DNA of 64,000 nt from contig NZ_JARVKV010000011.1 in NCBI RefSeq assembly GCF_029813835.1, positions 1 to 64,000 of the forward strand. The letters are read 5' to 3'. This DNA is from Streptomyces sp. DH37. Lineage in GTDB: Bacteria > Actinomycetota > Actinomycetes > Streptomycetales > Streptomycetaceae. Made by a program: the position numbers and the translations under genes. Positions 33,591 to 42,972 of the stretch are shown here, one piece after another (within the stretch, counting starts at the first letter, position 1; the number at the start of each line of letters is the position of its first letter). The notes below the pieces were generated by a model. It was not told the origin of the DNA. It saw only the letters and a list, made by a program, of their open reading frames with translations, and searched no databases.

Positions 33591-35894
33591 ATGAAATCGC
33601 GTCGAATATGGGGCACGGCCGCCGCGTCGGCGGTGGGGATCTCGGGGGTGCTGGTGCTCCAGGGGGTGGTCGGCTCTCCCGTCGGGGGCGCCGGTGACGA
33701 CGGAAAGCCCGCAGGACCGGGAAAACCGGTTCAGGCGGGAATTCACTCCGCCGCGCTGAAGGTGGCCGACGGCGGCCGGGCCGCCGAGCTGGGACGGCGG
33801 GACGTGGCGCCGTTCAGCATGCTGGGAGTGACCTGGACCGATCCCGCCACCCGCGTCGACGGCACGGTCGAGGCGCGTACGCGCAGCACGGTGACGGGCA
33901 CGTGGTCGAACTGGCTGGCACTGGACGGTGACAGCGGGCAGGGCGAGCGGGGGGCCGAGCGCGGCGGTACCGAGCCGGCCTGGGTGGGACCGTCCGACGG
34001 GGTCGAGGTCCGGGTGAGGACCGCGGGGAAGTCCTCGGCCGGGCTGCCGAAGGGGCTGCGGCTGGACATGGTCGACCCCGGCGGCGCCACCGGCATGGAA
34101 CCGGCCGCGTTCACCGAGGACGAGCCCACCGGCGAGCCCTCGGCCACGGAGGCGACCGATCCGGCGCCGAGTCCGTCGGAACCCGCCGCCACCGAGTCGG
34201 CGCCGGAGCCCACGAGGACGCCGGGCGAGACGGCCCCGGGCACGCCGTCGCAGACCACCACGCCCACCGCGCCCGCCTCGCCCCCGGCGTCGAGCGCCTC
34301 CCCCACGGCGAGCGCGTCCGCCTCGGCGAGCCCGTCGCCCACGGTGAGCGTTCCGCCCGCGCCGCCGTCCACCGCGCCGCGGCCGCCCATCACCGACCGC
34401 GCGGGCTGGGGGGCGGACGAGTCGATCAGCCCGGAGGAGCCCGGCTACCTGCCCGGCGGGAAGGTCAGGGCGGTGGTGGTCCACCACACCGCCGAGTCCA
34501 ACTCCTACACCTGCGACCAGGCCCCGGCGGTGGTGCGCGGCATCTACGCGTACCACGTCAGGACGCTGGGCTGGAAGGACATCGGCTACAACTTCCTGGT
34601 CGACAAGTGCGGCAGGATCTACGAGGGCCGCAAGGGGGGCGTGGACCGCCCGGTGATGGGCGCGCACGCCTACGGCTTCAACGCCGAGACCACCGGCATC
34701 TCGATCCTGGGCACCTACACCGACACCGCCGCCTCCACCGCCGCGCTCACCTCGGTCGCCCGCGTCGCGGCGTGGAAGCTGGGCCAGTACGGCGTCGCCC
34801 CGAACGGCACCGCCACCCTCACCGCCGGCGACGCCGGCCGCAACTACTCCGGCAAGACCTGGGCCAAGGGCGCGCAGCTGTCCTTCCCCGCGATCCACGG
34901 GCACCGCGACGGCTACAACACCCAGTGCCCCGGCGACCGGCTCTACGGGCAGCTGGCCACCGTCCGCTCCTACGCCGCGGGCCCGGTGACCGGTCTGGCC
35001 ATCACCTCGGTCACCGGCGCCGGGCAGTCGGGGGCGACCTACTACACCAAGGCCGCCGTCACCGTGAACTGGAAGGCGGCCACGCCCGCCGCGCTGGTCT
35101 CCCGGTACGAGCTGCTGGTCGACGGCAAGGTGGCCGCGACCGCCGCGGGGAGCGCCACCTCGGCCAAGGCGACCCTGGCGGTGGGCACCCACACCGTCGC
35201 CGTCCGCGCCGTCCACGTCTCGGGGAAGACCGCCACCACCGCGGCCGCGACCGTGGTCGCCGAGACCACCGCCCCCGCCTTCACCACCAAGCCGAACCTG
35301 GCCCTGCGCACCGGCACCGTCAACACCGGCGCCGTCCCCGTCACCCTGCGCTGGAAGGCCACCGACGCCGCGGCCCTGAAGGAGGTCAGGCTGACCGCGC
35401 CGGTGGCCGGGACCTACGGGCCCACCACCACCAGCGCCTCCCACACCGCCGCCTCGGGCAAGGCCACCACCTGGTCGATGACCGCCCGCGACCAGGCCGG
35501 CAACACCGCCACCGCCTCGGTGGCCGGCACCCCGGTGATCCTCCAGGAGACCTCGGCCACCAGGACCGGCACCTGGACCACCAAGTCCTCCACCAGCTAC
35601 CTGGGCGGCAAGTCCTACTCCAGCTCCGCCAAGAACGCCTCCCTGAGCTGGACCTTCACCGGCCGCTCGGCCGCCTGGATCGTCTCGCGGGCCGCCGGCT
35701 CCGGCCAGGCCCACGTCTACGTCGACGGCGCCAAGGTCACCACGGTGGACCTGAAGTCCTCGGCGACCCAGTACCGCCAGGCGATCTGGACCAGGACCTG
35801 GTCCACCAGCGCCAAGCACACCGTCAAGATCGTCGTCGTGGGCACCAGCGGCCGGCCCACCGTCACCACCGACGGCCTCGTCTACCTCAAGTAG
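33591..35894 (+). CDS. Secreted N-acetylmuramoyl-L-alanine amidase (PGRP/Amidase_2)
   Basis: 767-residue exported cell-wall hydrolase. In order: a signal peptide (about 1-30, WGTAAASAVGISGVLVLQGVVG); a domain to about 165; a Pro/Ser/Thr/Glu-rich linker (about 170-265) suited to crossing the wall; and the PGRP amidase domain (about 266-455). The amidase domain has zinc ligands in VVVHHTAESNSY, HGHRDGYN and the Cys in NTQCPGD, plus the general-acid region GYNFLVDKCGRIYEGRKGG. After that come two Ig-like domains and a C-terminal beta-sandwich that may bind wall polymers. It cleaves the bond between muramic acid and the stem peptide. It is divergent from the RHS toxin. Ribosome binding site weak (AGGGTG). 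Confidence 0.92.
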   Translation: MKSRRIWGTAAASAVGISGVLVLQGVVGSPVGGAGDDGKPAGPGKPVQAGIHSAALKVADGGRAAELGRRDVAPFSMLGVTWTDPATRVDGTVEARTRSTVTGTWSNWLALDGDSGQGERGAERGGTEPAWVGPSDGVEVRVRTAGKSSAGLPKGLRLDMVDPGGATGMEPAAFTEDEPTGEPSATEATDPAPSPSEPAATESAPEPTRTPGETAPGTPSQTTTPTAPASPPASSASPTASASASASPSPTVSVPPAPPSTAPRPPITDRAGWGADESISPEEPGYLPGGKVRAVVVHHTAESNSYTCDQAPAVVRGIYAYHVRTLGWKDIGYNFLVDKCGRIYEGRKGGVDRPVMGAHAYGFNAETTGISILGTYTDTAASTAALTSVARVAAWKLGQYGVAPNGTATLTAGDAGRNYSGKTWAKGAQLSFPAIHGHRDGYNTQCPGDRLYGQLATVRSYAAGPVTGLAITSVTGAGQSGATYYTKAAVTVNWKAATPAALVSRYELLVDGKVAATAAGSATSAKATLAVGTHTVAVRAVHVSGKTATTAAATVVAETTAPAFTTKPNLALRTGTVNTGAVPVTLRWKATDAAALKEVRLTAPVAGTYGPTTTSASHTAASGKATTWSMTARDQAGNTATASVAGTPVILQETSATRTGTWTTKSSTSYLGGKSYSSSAKNASLSWTFTGRSAAWIVSRAAGSGQAHVYVDGAKVTTVDLKSSATQYRQAIWTRTWSTSAKHTVKIVVVGTSGRPTVTTDGLVYLK

Positions 35895-35979
35895 ACCGGC
35901 CGGCGGGCCGGCGAACGGAACGGCACGGAGTCCGGAGTCCTCCGCCGACGCGGGGGGCTCCGGCCCCGGCCCGCGGACA

Positions 35980-36029
35980 CCGGCCGGACCGCACCCGGCG
36001 CAGGAGAGGGGCGGGTGCGGCCGGGCCGG
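35980..36029. terminator. Bidirectional terminator hairpin
   Basis: CCGGCCGGACCGCACCC (35980-35996) pairs with GGGTGCGGCCGGGCCGG (36013-36029) with two mismatches. It lies between the convergent amidase gene and the leftward membrane-protein gene. Confidence 0.65.
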
Positions 36030-36035
36030 CGGCCC

Positions 36036-36605
36036 TCAGAGCTCGACCGTGGAGACCACGTAGACCCGCGGGCGGTCCTCGCGGGTGAGGTCCACGGTGA
36101 CCGCCAGGTCGGGCCGTTCGCCGGGCCGGTCGATCCTGGTGCCCGCGTAGCGGTGGCCGGGGACGTCGAGGTCCCAGCCGACCACGTCCGCCTGGCGGTC
36201 GCTGACGCCCGGCCGGCCCTCGCGCAGCTCGGCGGGGTCGCCGCCGGCCTCCTCGATGAAGGCGTCCAGCGCCTCGCGGGAGGTGCGGAACTGGACGTAG
36301 AAGGAGCTGCGCTCCCAGGCGTTGCGCTCGTAGTGGGCCACGTAGGTGGACCCGCCGGGGATGGGCACCTCGTAGATGCGGCGCTCGACCCTGCTCGGCC
36401 ACTCCCAGACCAGGCCGGTGGCGGCGGCGGCGCGCTGCTTGTCCTTGCCGCTGTCGCGGCTCTGGTGGGCGGAGAGCACCAGGTAGCCGGCGGGGACGGC
36501 GATCAGCAGCACGACCACGATCGCCGCCAGCCAGCGGTGCCTGGGCCGGTGCGGCGGGCGCTCGGGCCGCGGCAGGAGCGTGGCGGTCAACGGCCCGCAC
36601 CCCAT
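36036..36605 (-). CDS. Membrane-anchored protein of unknown function at the end of the sugar operon
   Basis: 189-residue protein with one N-terminal membrane segment (about 27-46, LAAIVVVLLIAVPAGYLVL) after a basic Pro-rich stretch, so the remaining ~140 residues are probably outside the cell. The outer part reads like a small alpha/beta domain (IYEVPIPGGSTYVAHYERNAWERSSFYVQFRTSREALDAFIEEAGG, broken by loops). No family recognised. It overlaps the ROK kinase stop by 19 bases at the chosen ATG; a TTG five codons later, overlapping as TTGA, is an alternative start. Operon position suggests a link with sugar uptake, but it could simply be carried along. Confidence 0.65.
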   Translation of the reverse strand: MGCGPLTATLLPRPERPPHRPRHRWLAAIVVVLLIAVPAGYLVLSAHQSRDSGKDKQRAAAATGLVWEWPSRVERRIYEVPIPGGSTYVAHYERNAWERSSFYVQFRTSREALDAFIEEAGGDPAELREGRPGVSDRQADVVGWDLDVPGHRYAGTRIDRPGERPDLAVTVDLTREDRPRVYVVSTVEL

Positions 36606-37747
36606 CCGCGCGACGGCAGCAGGCCGACCCCGGCGCGTTCGTACCGCTCCACGCGGCGGCGGTTGGCGCGGCGGAAGCGGCGGGCGACCAGCCGGGCGAG
36701 GTCGGCGGCGCCCACCATGCCGGCCTCCGGGCCGAGCTCGGCGCGGGCGATGCGGGCCTCGGGACGGTAGCCGCGGCCGGTGAGGTGACGGCGGAAGGCG
36801 TCCCGGGCGGGGCCGATCAGCAGCTCGTCGGCGGCGCTGACCCCGCCGCCGATGACGAAGCAGGACGGGTCCAGCGCGGCGGCCAGGTTGGCGATGCCGA
36901 CGCCGAGCCACTGGCCGATCTCCTGGAGGAGCTCGGTGCACATCGCGTCGCCCTCGCGGGCCAGCTCGGTGATCAGCGGACCGGTGATGTCGGGGATGCG
37001 GCCGCCGACGCGGTCGATGATCCCGTACGCGACCGGCGACTCGGCGGCGGCCAGCTCGCGGGCCTCGCGGACCAGGGCGTTGCCGGAGCTGTACTGCTCC
37101 CAGCAGCCGCGGTTGCCGCAGGGGCAGCGGTGGCCGCCGGGCACGACCTGCATGTGGCCGAACTCCCCGGCCACGCCGTAGCGGCCCCTCTTGACCTCGC
37201 CGTTCTCGAGTATGGCGCCGCCGATGCCCGTACCGAGGGTGATCATGACGAGGTGGTCCTCGCCGCGGCCGGCGCCGAAGCGCCACTCGCCCCAGGCGGC
37301 GGTGTTGGCGTCGTTGTCGACCATGACCGGTACGGCCAGGCGGGCGGTCAGCGCGTCGCGCAGCGGCTCGTCGCGCCAGGCCAGGTGCGGGGCGAACAGC
37401 ACCCGTGAGCGGTCGGCGTCCACCCAGCCGGCGGCCCCGATGCCGACGGCGTGCACGTCGTGGCGGTCGGAGAGGTCCAGGACCAGTTCGGCGATGGTGT
37501 CCTCGACGACCTGGGGGCTCTTGGACTTGTCGGGGGTCTCGGCGCGGACCTTCTCCAGGATGGTGCCGTCGGCGTCGACGACGCCCGCCATCACCTTCGT
37601 ACCGCCGATGTCGATGCCGACCGTCGGCACGCGCGGCGCGGAGATGTACGAGCGCCGCTCGCGCGTGGCGACGGTCCTCAGCACCGTCGCTCTGGCAGTT
37701 CCTCTGGCAGAGCCGCGGTGCGCCCGGTCACGGTACGTACTCATCAT
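36587..37747 (-). CDS. ROK family sugar kinase (glucokinase-like)
   Basis: 386-residue ROK kinase. An N-terminal basic extension of about 40 residues precedes the phosphate-binding motif VGIDIGGTKVMAGVVD. It then shows DNDANTAAWGEWRFG, ITLGTGIGGAIL, the ROK zinc motif GHRCPCGNRGCWEQY near 215-235 and CFVIGGGVSAADELL. It phosphorylates the 6-hydroxyl of a hexose; as the kinase next to an RbsABC-like importer it likely acts on the imported sugar. The start could be either of two consecutive ATGs. It follows the ATPase gene by 13 bases. Confidence 0.88.
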   Translation of the reverse strand: MMSTYRDRAHRGSARGTARATVLRTVATRERRSYISAPRVPTVGIDIGGTKVMAGVVDADGTILEKVRAETPDKSKSPQVVEDTIAELVLDLSDRHDVHAVGIGAAGWVDADRSRVLFAPHLAWRDEPLRDALTARLAVPVMVDNDANTAAWGEWRFGAGRGEDHLVMITLGTGIGGAILENGEVKRGRYGVAGEFGHMQVVPGGHRCPCGNRGCWEQYSSGNALVREARELAAAESPVAYGIIDRVGGRIPDITGPLITELAREGDAMCTELLQEIGQWLGVGIANLAAALDPSCFVIGGGVSAADELLIGPARDAFRRHLTGRGYRPEARIARAELGPEAGMVGAADLARLVARRFRRANRRRVERYERAGVGLLPSRGWGAGR

Positions 37748-37760
37748 CGTCGATTGTGCC

Positions 37761-38579
37761 CTACGGGGCCTCGCCGCCCGGATCCGAGGGGCGGGTCCGC
37801 GCCAGTTCGTGGCTGAGCTGCTCCAGTTCGCTGCCGCCGGCCATCTGGCGGGTCAGCTCGTCCAGGCCGATCGCCTCGCGGGTGTGGCTGCCGGCCATGG
37901 CGCCGCGCTTGAGCAGCACGAAGCGGTCGCCGACCAGGTGGGCGTGGTGGGGGTTGTGGGTGATCAGGACGACGCCCAGCCCCTCGTCGCGGGCGGCGGC
38001 GACGTACTTGAGGACGACCCCGGCCTGCTTGACGCCGAGCGCGGCGGTCGGCTCGTCCAGGACGACCACCCGGGCGCCGAAGTGGATGGCGCGGGCGATG
38101 GCGACCGACTGCCGCTCGCCGCCGGAGAGGGTGCCGATGGGCTGGTCCACGTCGCGCAGGTCGATGCCCATGCGCCGCAGGGCCTCGCGGGTGGTGCGGC
38201 GCATGGCGGCGGTGTCCAGGCGGCGGAGGGGGCCGCGGCCGAGGACCGGTTCGGAACCGAGGAAGAAGTTCCGCCACACGGGCATCAGCGGGACGACGGC
38301 CAGGTCCTGGTAGACCGTGGCGATGCCGCGGTCGAGGGCCTCGCGGGGCGAGGCGAGGCGGACCTCCACGCCGTCGATGCGGAAGGTGCCGCTGTCGTGC
38401 CGGTGCAGCCCGGAGATGATCTTTATGAGGGTGGACTTGCCGGCGCCGTTGTCGCCGAGCACGCAGGTGATCTCGCCGGGGCGGACCGCCAGCGACACGT
38501 CGTCGAGGGCGGTCACGTTGCCGTAGCGCTTGCCGACGCCCTCCAGCTCGACCAGCGGCGCCGTGGACGGCTCGTTCAC
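37761..38579 (-). CDS. Sugar ABC transporter ATPase (single-domain RbsA/FrcA type)
   Basis: 272-residue ATPase with one nucleotide-binding domain instead of the double domain of RbsA. Walker A is GDNGAGKST, the signature [15 protein letters not shown] and Walker [14 protein letters not shown] (with the CUT2-type TAALG). It powers uptake by the neighbouring permease. The GTG start (38579) overlaps the permease stop as GTGA. Short FrcA-like ATPases are common in Streptomyces CUT2 importers. Confidence 0.9.
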   Translation of the reverse strand: MNEPSTAPLVELEGVGKRYGNVTALDDVSLAVRPGEITCVLGDNGAGKSTLIKIISGLHRHDSGTFRIDGVEVRLASPREALDRGIATVYQDLAVVPLMPVWRNFFLGSEPVLGRGPLRRLDTAAMRRTTREALRRMGIDLRDVDQPIGTLSGGERQSVAIARAIHFGARVVVLDEPTAALGVKQAGVVLKYVAAARDEGLGVVLITHNPHHAHLVGDRFVLLKRGAMAGSHTREAIGLDELTRQMAGGSELEQLSHELARTRPSDPGGEAP

Positions 38580-39616
38580 GAGGAGGCCTCCGCCCTCTTG
38601 CGGATCCATGCGTTGAGCAGCGTGGCGAGCAGCAGCATCGCCCCGAGGAAGAACTTGAACCAGTTCGGGTCCCACTGGGCGTAGACGATGCCCTTGCTGG
38701 TCATGCCGAAGATCAGGGCGCCGACGGCGGCGCCCGCCGCCGAGCCGTAGCCGCCGGTGAGCAGGCAGCCGCCGATGACGGCCGCGGCGATGTAGATCAG
38801 CTCGTTGCCCACGCCCTCGCCGGACTGCACGACGTCGTAGTTGAACAGCAGGTGCTGGCCGGAGATCCAGGCGGCCAGGCCCACGCCCATGTACAGGCCG
38901 ATCCTGGTGCGGTCGACGGGGACGCCGACCGCGCGGGCGGCCTCGGCGTTGCCGCCGACGGCGAAGATCCAGTTGCCGGCCCGGGTCCGCAGCAGGATCC
39001 AGGTGGCCACGGCGACCAGCGCGAGCCACCACACGATGGTGACCTGGAGCTGGACGCCGCCGACGGTCAGGTGGGAGGCGAAGACCGCGCGGGCGGAGGG
39101 GAAGCCCTCCATGTCGCCGATGCCCTTGGTGGAGACCGTGCCGCTGATCAGCTTGGTGAGGCCGAGGTTGAGGCCGGTGAGCATCAGGAAGGTGCCGAGG
39201 GTGATGATGAAGCTCGGCAGCCCGGTGCGGGTGAGCATCCAGCCGTTGAAGAAGCCGACGGCGAGGGTGACCAGCAGGGACACCCCGACGCCGACCCACA
39301 CGTTCGCCGTCATCTGGTAGCTGAACATCGAGGACACCAGCGCCGAGCCGGTGACCATCACGCCCGCCGACAGGTCGAACTCGCCGCCGATCATCAGCAG
39401 CGCCACCGGCACCGCCATGATGCCGATGGTGGAGGAGGCGTACAGGACGGTGCTCAGGCTGGAGGCGCGCAGGAAGCTGTCGGCGGCGACGGCGAAGAAG
39501 ACGAAGACGGCGGCGGCCCCGACGACCGCGCCCAGCTCGGGCCGGGCCAGCAGGCGCCGCACCACCGGGCCGCGCGCTGCGGCGTCCTCCGTCAGGACGG
39601 CGGGGGCGGCGGTCAC
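38576..39616 (-). CDS. Sugar ABC transporter permease (CUT2, RbsC type)
   Basis: 346-residue membrane protein with about ten hydrophobic segments. CUT2 permease landmarks are [22 protein letters not shown] near 70, [20 protein letters not shown] near 140 and a [20 protein letters not shown] motif near 275. It forms the channel of the importer together with the ATPase and lipoprotein. The frame is open far upstream (to 41110), but those codons run through the lipoprotein gene out of frame. The GTG at 39616, overlapping the previous stop as GTGA, gives the family length. Confidence 0.9.
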   Translation of the reverse strand: MTAAPAVLTEDAAARGPVVRRLLARPELGAVVGAAAVFVFFAVAADSFLRASSLSTVLYASSTIGIMAVPVALLMIGGEFDLSAGVMVTGSALVSSMFSYQMTANVWVGVGVSLLVTLAVGFFNGWMLTRTGLPSFIITLGTFLMLTGLNLGLTKLISGTVSTKGIGDMEGFPSARAVFASHLTVGGVQLQVTIVWWLALVAVATWILLRTRAGNWIFAVGGNAEAARAVGVPVDRTRIGLYMGVGLAAWISGQHLLFNYDVVQSGEGVGNELIYIAAAVIGGCLLTGGYGSAAGAAVGALIFGMTSKGIVYAQWDPNWFKFFLGAMLLLATLLNAWIRKRAEASS

Positions 39617-40641
39617 CGGGTGCCCCGCTCGGTGTACTTCTCCAGCGCGGCCGCGTCGTCGCGCGTCACCAGCTGCGGGCCGGTGAGGACCGGGCGCCCG
39701 CCGCCGAGCATGTTGCCGTTGTAGCGGTGCAGCCACAGCAGGTCGACGGCCTCGTAGCCCTGGAGGTAGGGCTGCTGGTCGACGGCGAAGCCGATCGTGC
39801 CGTCCTTCAGGCCCGCCGCGACCTGGGCGTTGAGGTCGAAGGTGTCCACCTCCGCGTCGCTGCCCGCCCGCTTCACGGCCTTGGCGGCGGTGGGCGCGAA
39901 GGGGGCGCCGAGGGTGACGACGGCGTCCACGTCCCCGTCCGACTGGAGCTCGGCCTCGATGGAGGACTCCACGGAGGGCATGTTGGTGCCGTCCACGTAG
40001 AGGTTCTCCACCTCTCCGTCGAAGGCCTTCCGCACCCCGGCGCAGCGCTCCTCGTGGCCGACGTTGCCCTGCTCGTGGACGACGCACAGGGCCTTGGTGC
40101 GGCCGCGCTCGTTCAGCTCCTCGCCGACCGCCTCGCCGGCGACGGACTCGTCCTGGCCTATGTGGGCGAGGGCGCCGAGATCGGCGGACCTGTCCTGGCC
40201 GGAGTTGACGGTGACCACCGGTATGCCGGCCGCCACGGCCTTGCGCACCACCGCCTCCATGGCCTCGGGCTTGGCGAGGGTGACGATCAGCCCGTCCACC
40301 TTCTGGTCGATGGCGGTCTGGACGAGCTGGGCCTGGCGGCCGGCCTCCTTGTCGTGGGAGTAGAGGAACTCCACGTTGTCCTTGACGGCCGCCTGCCGGG
40401 CGCCGCTCTGGACGATGTCCCAGTAGGTGTCGCCGTCGCCGGAGTGGGTGACCATCGCGAACGTCCAGCGCGGGGTGTCGACCGCCGCGCGGCCCCCGGC
40501 GCGCTCGCGCTCCTCCTCGGCCCGCTTGCCGCCGGTGCTGCTGCACCCGGCCAGGACGAGCGCGAGGACCGCGGCCAGCACCGCGCCCGTCGTCCGTACA
40601 CCGGTCCGTGGGTTCGTCCGGACCCCTCCTGCCGTGGCCAC
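39613..40641 (-). CDS. Sugar ABC transporter substrate-binding lipoprotein (RbsB type)
   Basis: 342-residue type-I periplasmic binding protein of the ribose/inositol/galactofuranose class. The signal region ends in a lipobox, LVLAGCSS, at about residue 33. The fold markers are [37 protein letters not shown] and [17 protein letters not shown] near the C-terminus, all typical of RbsB-like proteins. The frame begins at 40731, but the GTG at 40641 with AGGGCGG upstream gives a normal lipoprotein N-terminus. The ligand is not decidable; [12 protein letters not shown] is shared by inositol- and fructose-type proteins. Confidence 0.88.
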   Translation of the reverse strand: MATAGGVRTNPRTGVRTTGAVLAAVLALVLAGCSSTGGKRAEEERERAGGRAAVDTPRWTFAMVTHSGDGDTYWDIVQSGARQAAVKDNVEFLYSHDKEAGRQAQLVQTAIDQKVDGLIVTLAKPEAMEAVVRKAVAAGIPVVTVNSGQDRSADLGALAHIGQDESVAGEAVGEELNERGRTKALCVVHEQGNVGHEERCAGVRKAFDGEVENLYVDGTNMPSVESSIEAELQSDGDVDAVVTLGAPFAPTAAKAVKRAGSDAEVDTFDLNAQVAAGLKDGTIGFAVDQQPYLQGYEAVDLLWLHRYNGNMLGGGRPVLTGPQLVTRDDAAALEKYTERGTR

Positions 40642-40815
40642 GCGGTTTCCGCCCTCTCGCTGCGTGAGTGCCGGCCTGACGGCCGGTTTCCGTGCCGCCG
40701 GGGCGCGGACGGTGTCCGGCCCCGGCCGCACAAGTATCCGTCACCGCAGCTCGCGCGGGGAGGAGGGGTGCGGGGGGAGGTTCCGCGCAGGCGCGGCCGG
40801 GGAGGGCGCCGGGGG

Positions 40816-41571
40816 TCAGGACCGGACGAGGAGCTGGAAGTCGAAGGCGTAGCGGGAGGCGCGGTAGAGGTGGCGGCCGTGCTCCACGGCCCGCCCGGTG
40901 TCGTCGAAGGCCGTGCGCTCCATGGTCAGCAGCGGTGCGCCCTCCGGCTCGCCGAGCAGTTCGCCCTCCTCGGCGGTGGCGGCCTTCGCCCCGATCGTCT
41001 GCCGGGCGCTGTGGAGGATGATCCCGGCCGAGCGCATCAGCCGGTACAGGCCGGTGCTCTCCAGCGCGGCGCCGTCGGTCCCGATCAGGCCGACGGGGAG
41101 GTGGTTGCACAGGTGGGCCATCGGTTCGCCGTGGGTGGAGCGCAGCCGCTCCACCCGGCGCACCGGCGCTCCCTCGGCGATGCCGAGGGCGGCGGCGACC
41201 TCCGCGGTCGCCTCCACGGTCTCCAGCCTCAGGACCCGGGTGCCGGGGGCCCGGCCGGCCGCCTCCAGGTCGTCGTAGAGGCTGCTCGGCTCCGGCGGGC
41301 GGCCGGCCCGGCTGTGCACGACCTGGGTGCCGATGCCGCGGCGGCGCACCAGCAGGCCCTTGTCCACCAGGGTCTGGATGGCCTGCCGGACGGTGGGGCG
41401 GGACAGACCGAGCCGCCCGGCCAGCTGGATCTCGTTGCCGAGCAGGCTCCCGGGGGCGAGTACGCCCTGCTCGATCGCTCTCTGAAGCTGCTGGGAGAGC
41501 TGGAAGTACAGCGGGACGGGGCTGCCGCGGTCCACGCTGAACCCGAGGTCCGCCGGATCGTTCTTCGCCAC
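40816..41571 (-). CDS. GntR/HutC family regulator of the sugar operon
   Basis: 251-residue regulator. The winged helix is at about 18-85 (PLYFQLSQQLQRAIEQGVLAPG, then LSRPTVRQAIQTLVDKGLLVRRRGIGTQV), followed by a UTRA domain (about 100-250) with RRVERLRSTHGEPMAHLCNH and LTMERTAFDDTGRAVEHGRHLYRASRY. It is the first gene of the leftward sugar cluster. A TAGGCT -10 lies 7 bases before the GTG, so translation is probably leaderless, and a perfect GTTGTCC-GGACAAC palindrome lies about 60 bases upstream, the likely operator. Confidence 0.87.
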   Translation of the reverse strand: MAKNDPADLGFSVDRGSPVPLYFQLSQQLQRAIEQGVLAPGSLLGNEIQLAGRLGLSRPTVRQAIQTLVDKGLLVRRRGIGTQVVHSRAGRPPEPSSLYDDLEAAGRAPGTRVLRLETVEATAEVAAALGIAEGAPVRRVERLRSTHGEPMAHLCNHLPVGLIGTDGAALESTGLYRLMRSAGIILHSARQTIGAKAATAEEGELLGEPEGAPLLTMERTAFDDTGRAVEHGRHLYRASRYAFDFQLLVRS

Positions 41572-41578
41572 GGGGGCG

Positions 41579-41643
41579 AGCCTAGCCGCCGCGCCGCTTT
41601 GACAGGAAGTCAGGAAGTCAGGAGGTCAGGTTGTCCGGACAAC
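41579..41643 (-). promoter_or_regulatory. Promoter, octamer repeats and palindromic operator upstream of the GntR gene
   Basis: On the minus strand TAGGCT (41584-41579) lies 7 bases before the GTG at 41571 (leaderless). Three tandem octamers AGGAAGTC/AGGAGGTC fill 41604-41627. A perfect 14-bp palindrome, GTTGTCC-GGACAAC (41630-41643), follows; it has the TTGT...ACAA form of GntR-family operators. The -35 (TTCCTG) lies within the octamer array. Confidence 0.6.
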
Positions 41644-41678
41644 GGGCGGACGGCCGTCGTCTCCGGCGTCCGGAACCG

Positions 41679-42893
41679 CTAGAAGCGCACCGGCAGGCGG
41701 TGCGGGCCGCGGATGAGCATGCCCTGCCGCCAGGAGACGGCCGCGGGGTGGATGTCGAGGGCCAGGTCCGGGCAGCGGTCCAGTAGCGCGCGGACGGCGA
41801 CGCGGCCCTCCAGCCGCGCCAGCGGGGCGCCCAGGCAGTGGTGGATGCCGTGTCCGAAGGCGAGGTGGCCCCGGGGCCCGCGGCGGATGTCGAAGCGCTC
41901 CGGCTCCGCGAAGCGCTCCGGGTCGCGGTCGGCGTCGGCGATGGCGGCCAGCACCAGTTCGCCGCCGCCGGGGATCACCGTCCCGCCGATCTCGAAGGGC
42001 TCGACGGTGAAGCGGTAGGTGGGCGTCTCGACCGGTCCGTCGTAGCGCAGCATCTCCTCGACCGCGCCCTCCGTCAGGGACGGGTCGGAGCGCAGCAGCG
42101 CGAGCTGCTCGGGGTGGGTGAGCAGGGCGAGGGTGCCGTTGGCGATCAGGTTGACGGTGGTCTCGTGGCCCGCGACGAGCAGCAGCCAGGCCATGCCGAG
42201 CAGTTCGTCGGCGGACAGCCGGTCGCCGTCCTCGTCGGCGGTGTGCAGCAGGGCGCTCAGCAGGTCCTCGCCCGGCTGCCGGCGCTTCTCCGCCAGGAGT
42301 CCGGTGAGGTAGCCGGTGATGGCCTCCTTGGCGGCCCGCTTCTCCTCGAGGCCCGCGTTCCCGACGGCGATGCCCGACCAGGCGCGGAAGGAGTCCCGGT
42401 CCAGGGACGGCACGCCCAGCAGCTCGCAGATGACCGTGATGGGCAGCGGGAAGGCGTAGGCGTCCACCAGGTCGGCCCGCCGGCCGGGCTCCTTCAGCAT
42501 GGTGTCCAGCAGCCCGTCGGCGATCTCCCGCACGCGCGGCTCCAGGGCCTCCACGCGCCGTGCGGTGAACTCGCGGGCGACGAGCTTGCGCAGCCGGGTG
42601 TGGTCCGGCGGGTCGGTGCTGAGCATGCTGATCCCGGACGCCTGGGGGCCCAGCGGCAGGGCGGGCGAGGCGTTGCCCCAGTCCTTGGACAGGCGCGGGT
42701 CGGCGAGGACGGCGCGCGCCTCCTCGTACCCGACGACCAGCCACGCCTCGGCGCCCTCGGGCATCCGCACCCGGTGCACCGGACCGCGGGCGCGCAGTCC
42801 GGCGTAGACGGAGTACGGATCGCGGGCGAAGTCCTCGCCCAGGGATGCCAGATCGACCGGTGCCCGCTCGCCCGTCCGCCCGTCCGCGCCCAT
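41679..42893 (-). CDS. Cytochrome P450 (CYP107-like)
   Basis: 404-residue soluble P450. Motifs in order are LSTDPPDHTRLRKLVAREFT near 85, LLVAGHETTVNLIANG (I-helix with AGxET) near 245, EEMLRYDGPVETPTYRFT (ExxR region) near 285 and the haem-binding loop FGHGIHHCLGAPLARLEG near 345, Cys as axial ligand. The pattern fits CYP107-type hydroxylases of secondary metabolism. No ferredoxin or biosynthetic genes are adjacent, so the substrate is unknown. The ATG at 42893 has GGGGAGG upstream; the frame is open beyond it only because it runs into the decayed allantoicase DNA. Confidence 0.9.
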   Translation of the reverse strand: MGADGRTGERAPVDLASLGEDFARDPYSVYAGLRARGPVHRVRMPEGAEAWLVVGYEEARAVLADPRLSKDWGNASPALPLGPQASGISMLSTDPPDHTRLRKLVAREFTARRVEALEPRVREIADGLLDTMLKEPGRRADLVDAYAFPLPITVICELLGVPSLDRDSFRAWSGIAVGNAGLEEKRAAKEAITGYLTGLLAEKRRQPGEDLLSALLHTADEDGDRLSADELLGMAWLLLVAGHETTVNLIANGTLALLTHPEQLALLRSDPSLTEGAVEEMLRYDGPVETPTYRFTVEPFEIGGTVIPGGGELVLAAIADADRDPERFAEPERFDIRRGPRGHLAFGHGIHHCLGAPLARLEGRVAVRALLDRCPDLALDIHPAAVSWRQGMLIRGPHRLPVRF

Positions 42894-42972
42894 CCGCCGC
42901 GCCTCCCCCTGTCCGGCCCGCCCCTGAGTGTCCGTCACCGATGATGCCAGCCGGGGTGCCGGTGCGACACCG

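Noticed and set aside
33298-33697. Small plus-strand frames in the RHS-amidase intergenic region
   Set aside because: No ribosome binding site, no coding bias and they overlap the Crp-like sites and the amidase start.
41679-42893. P450 as part of a secondary-metabolite gene cluster
   Set aside because: No core biosynthetic, ferredoxin or transporter genes adjoin; neighbours are sugar uptake and allantoin genes.
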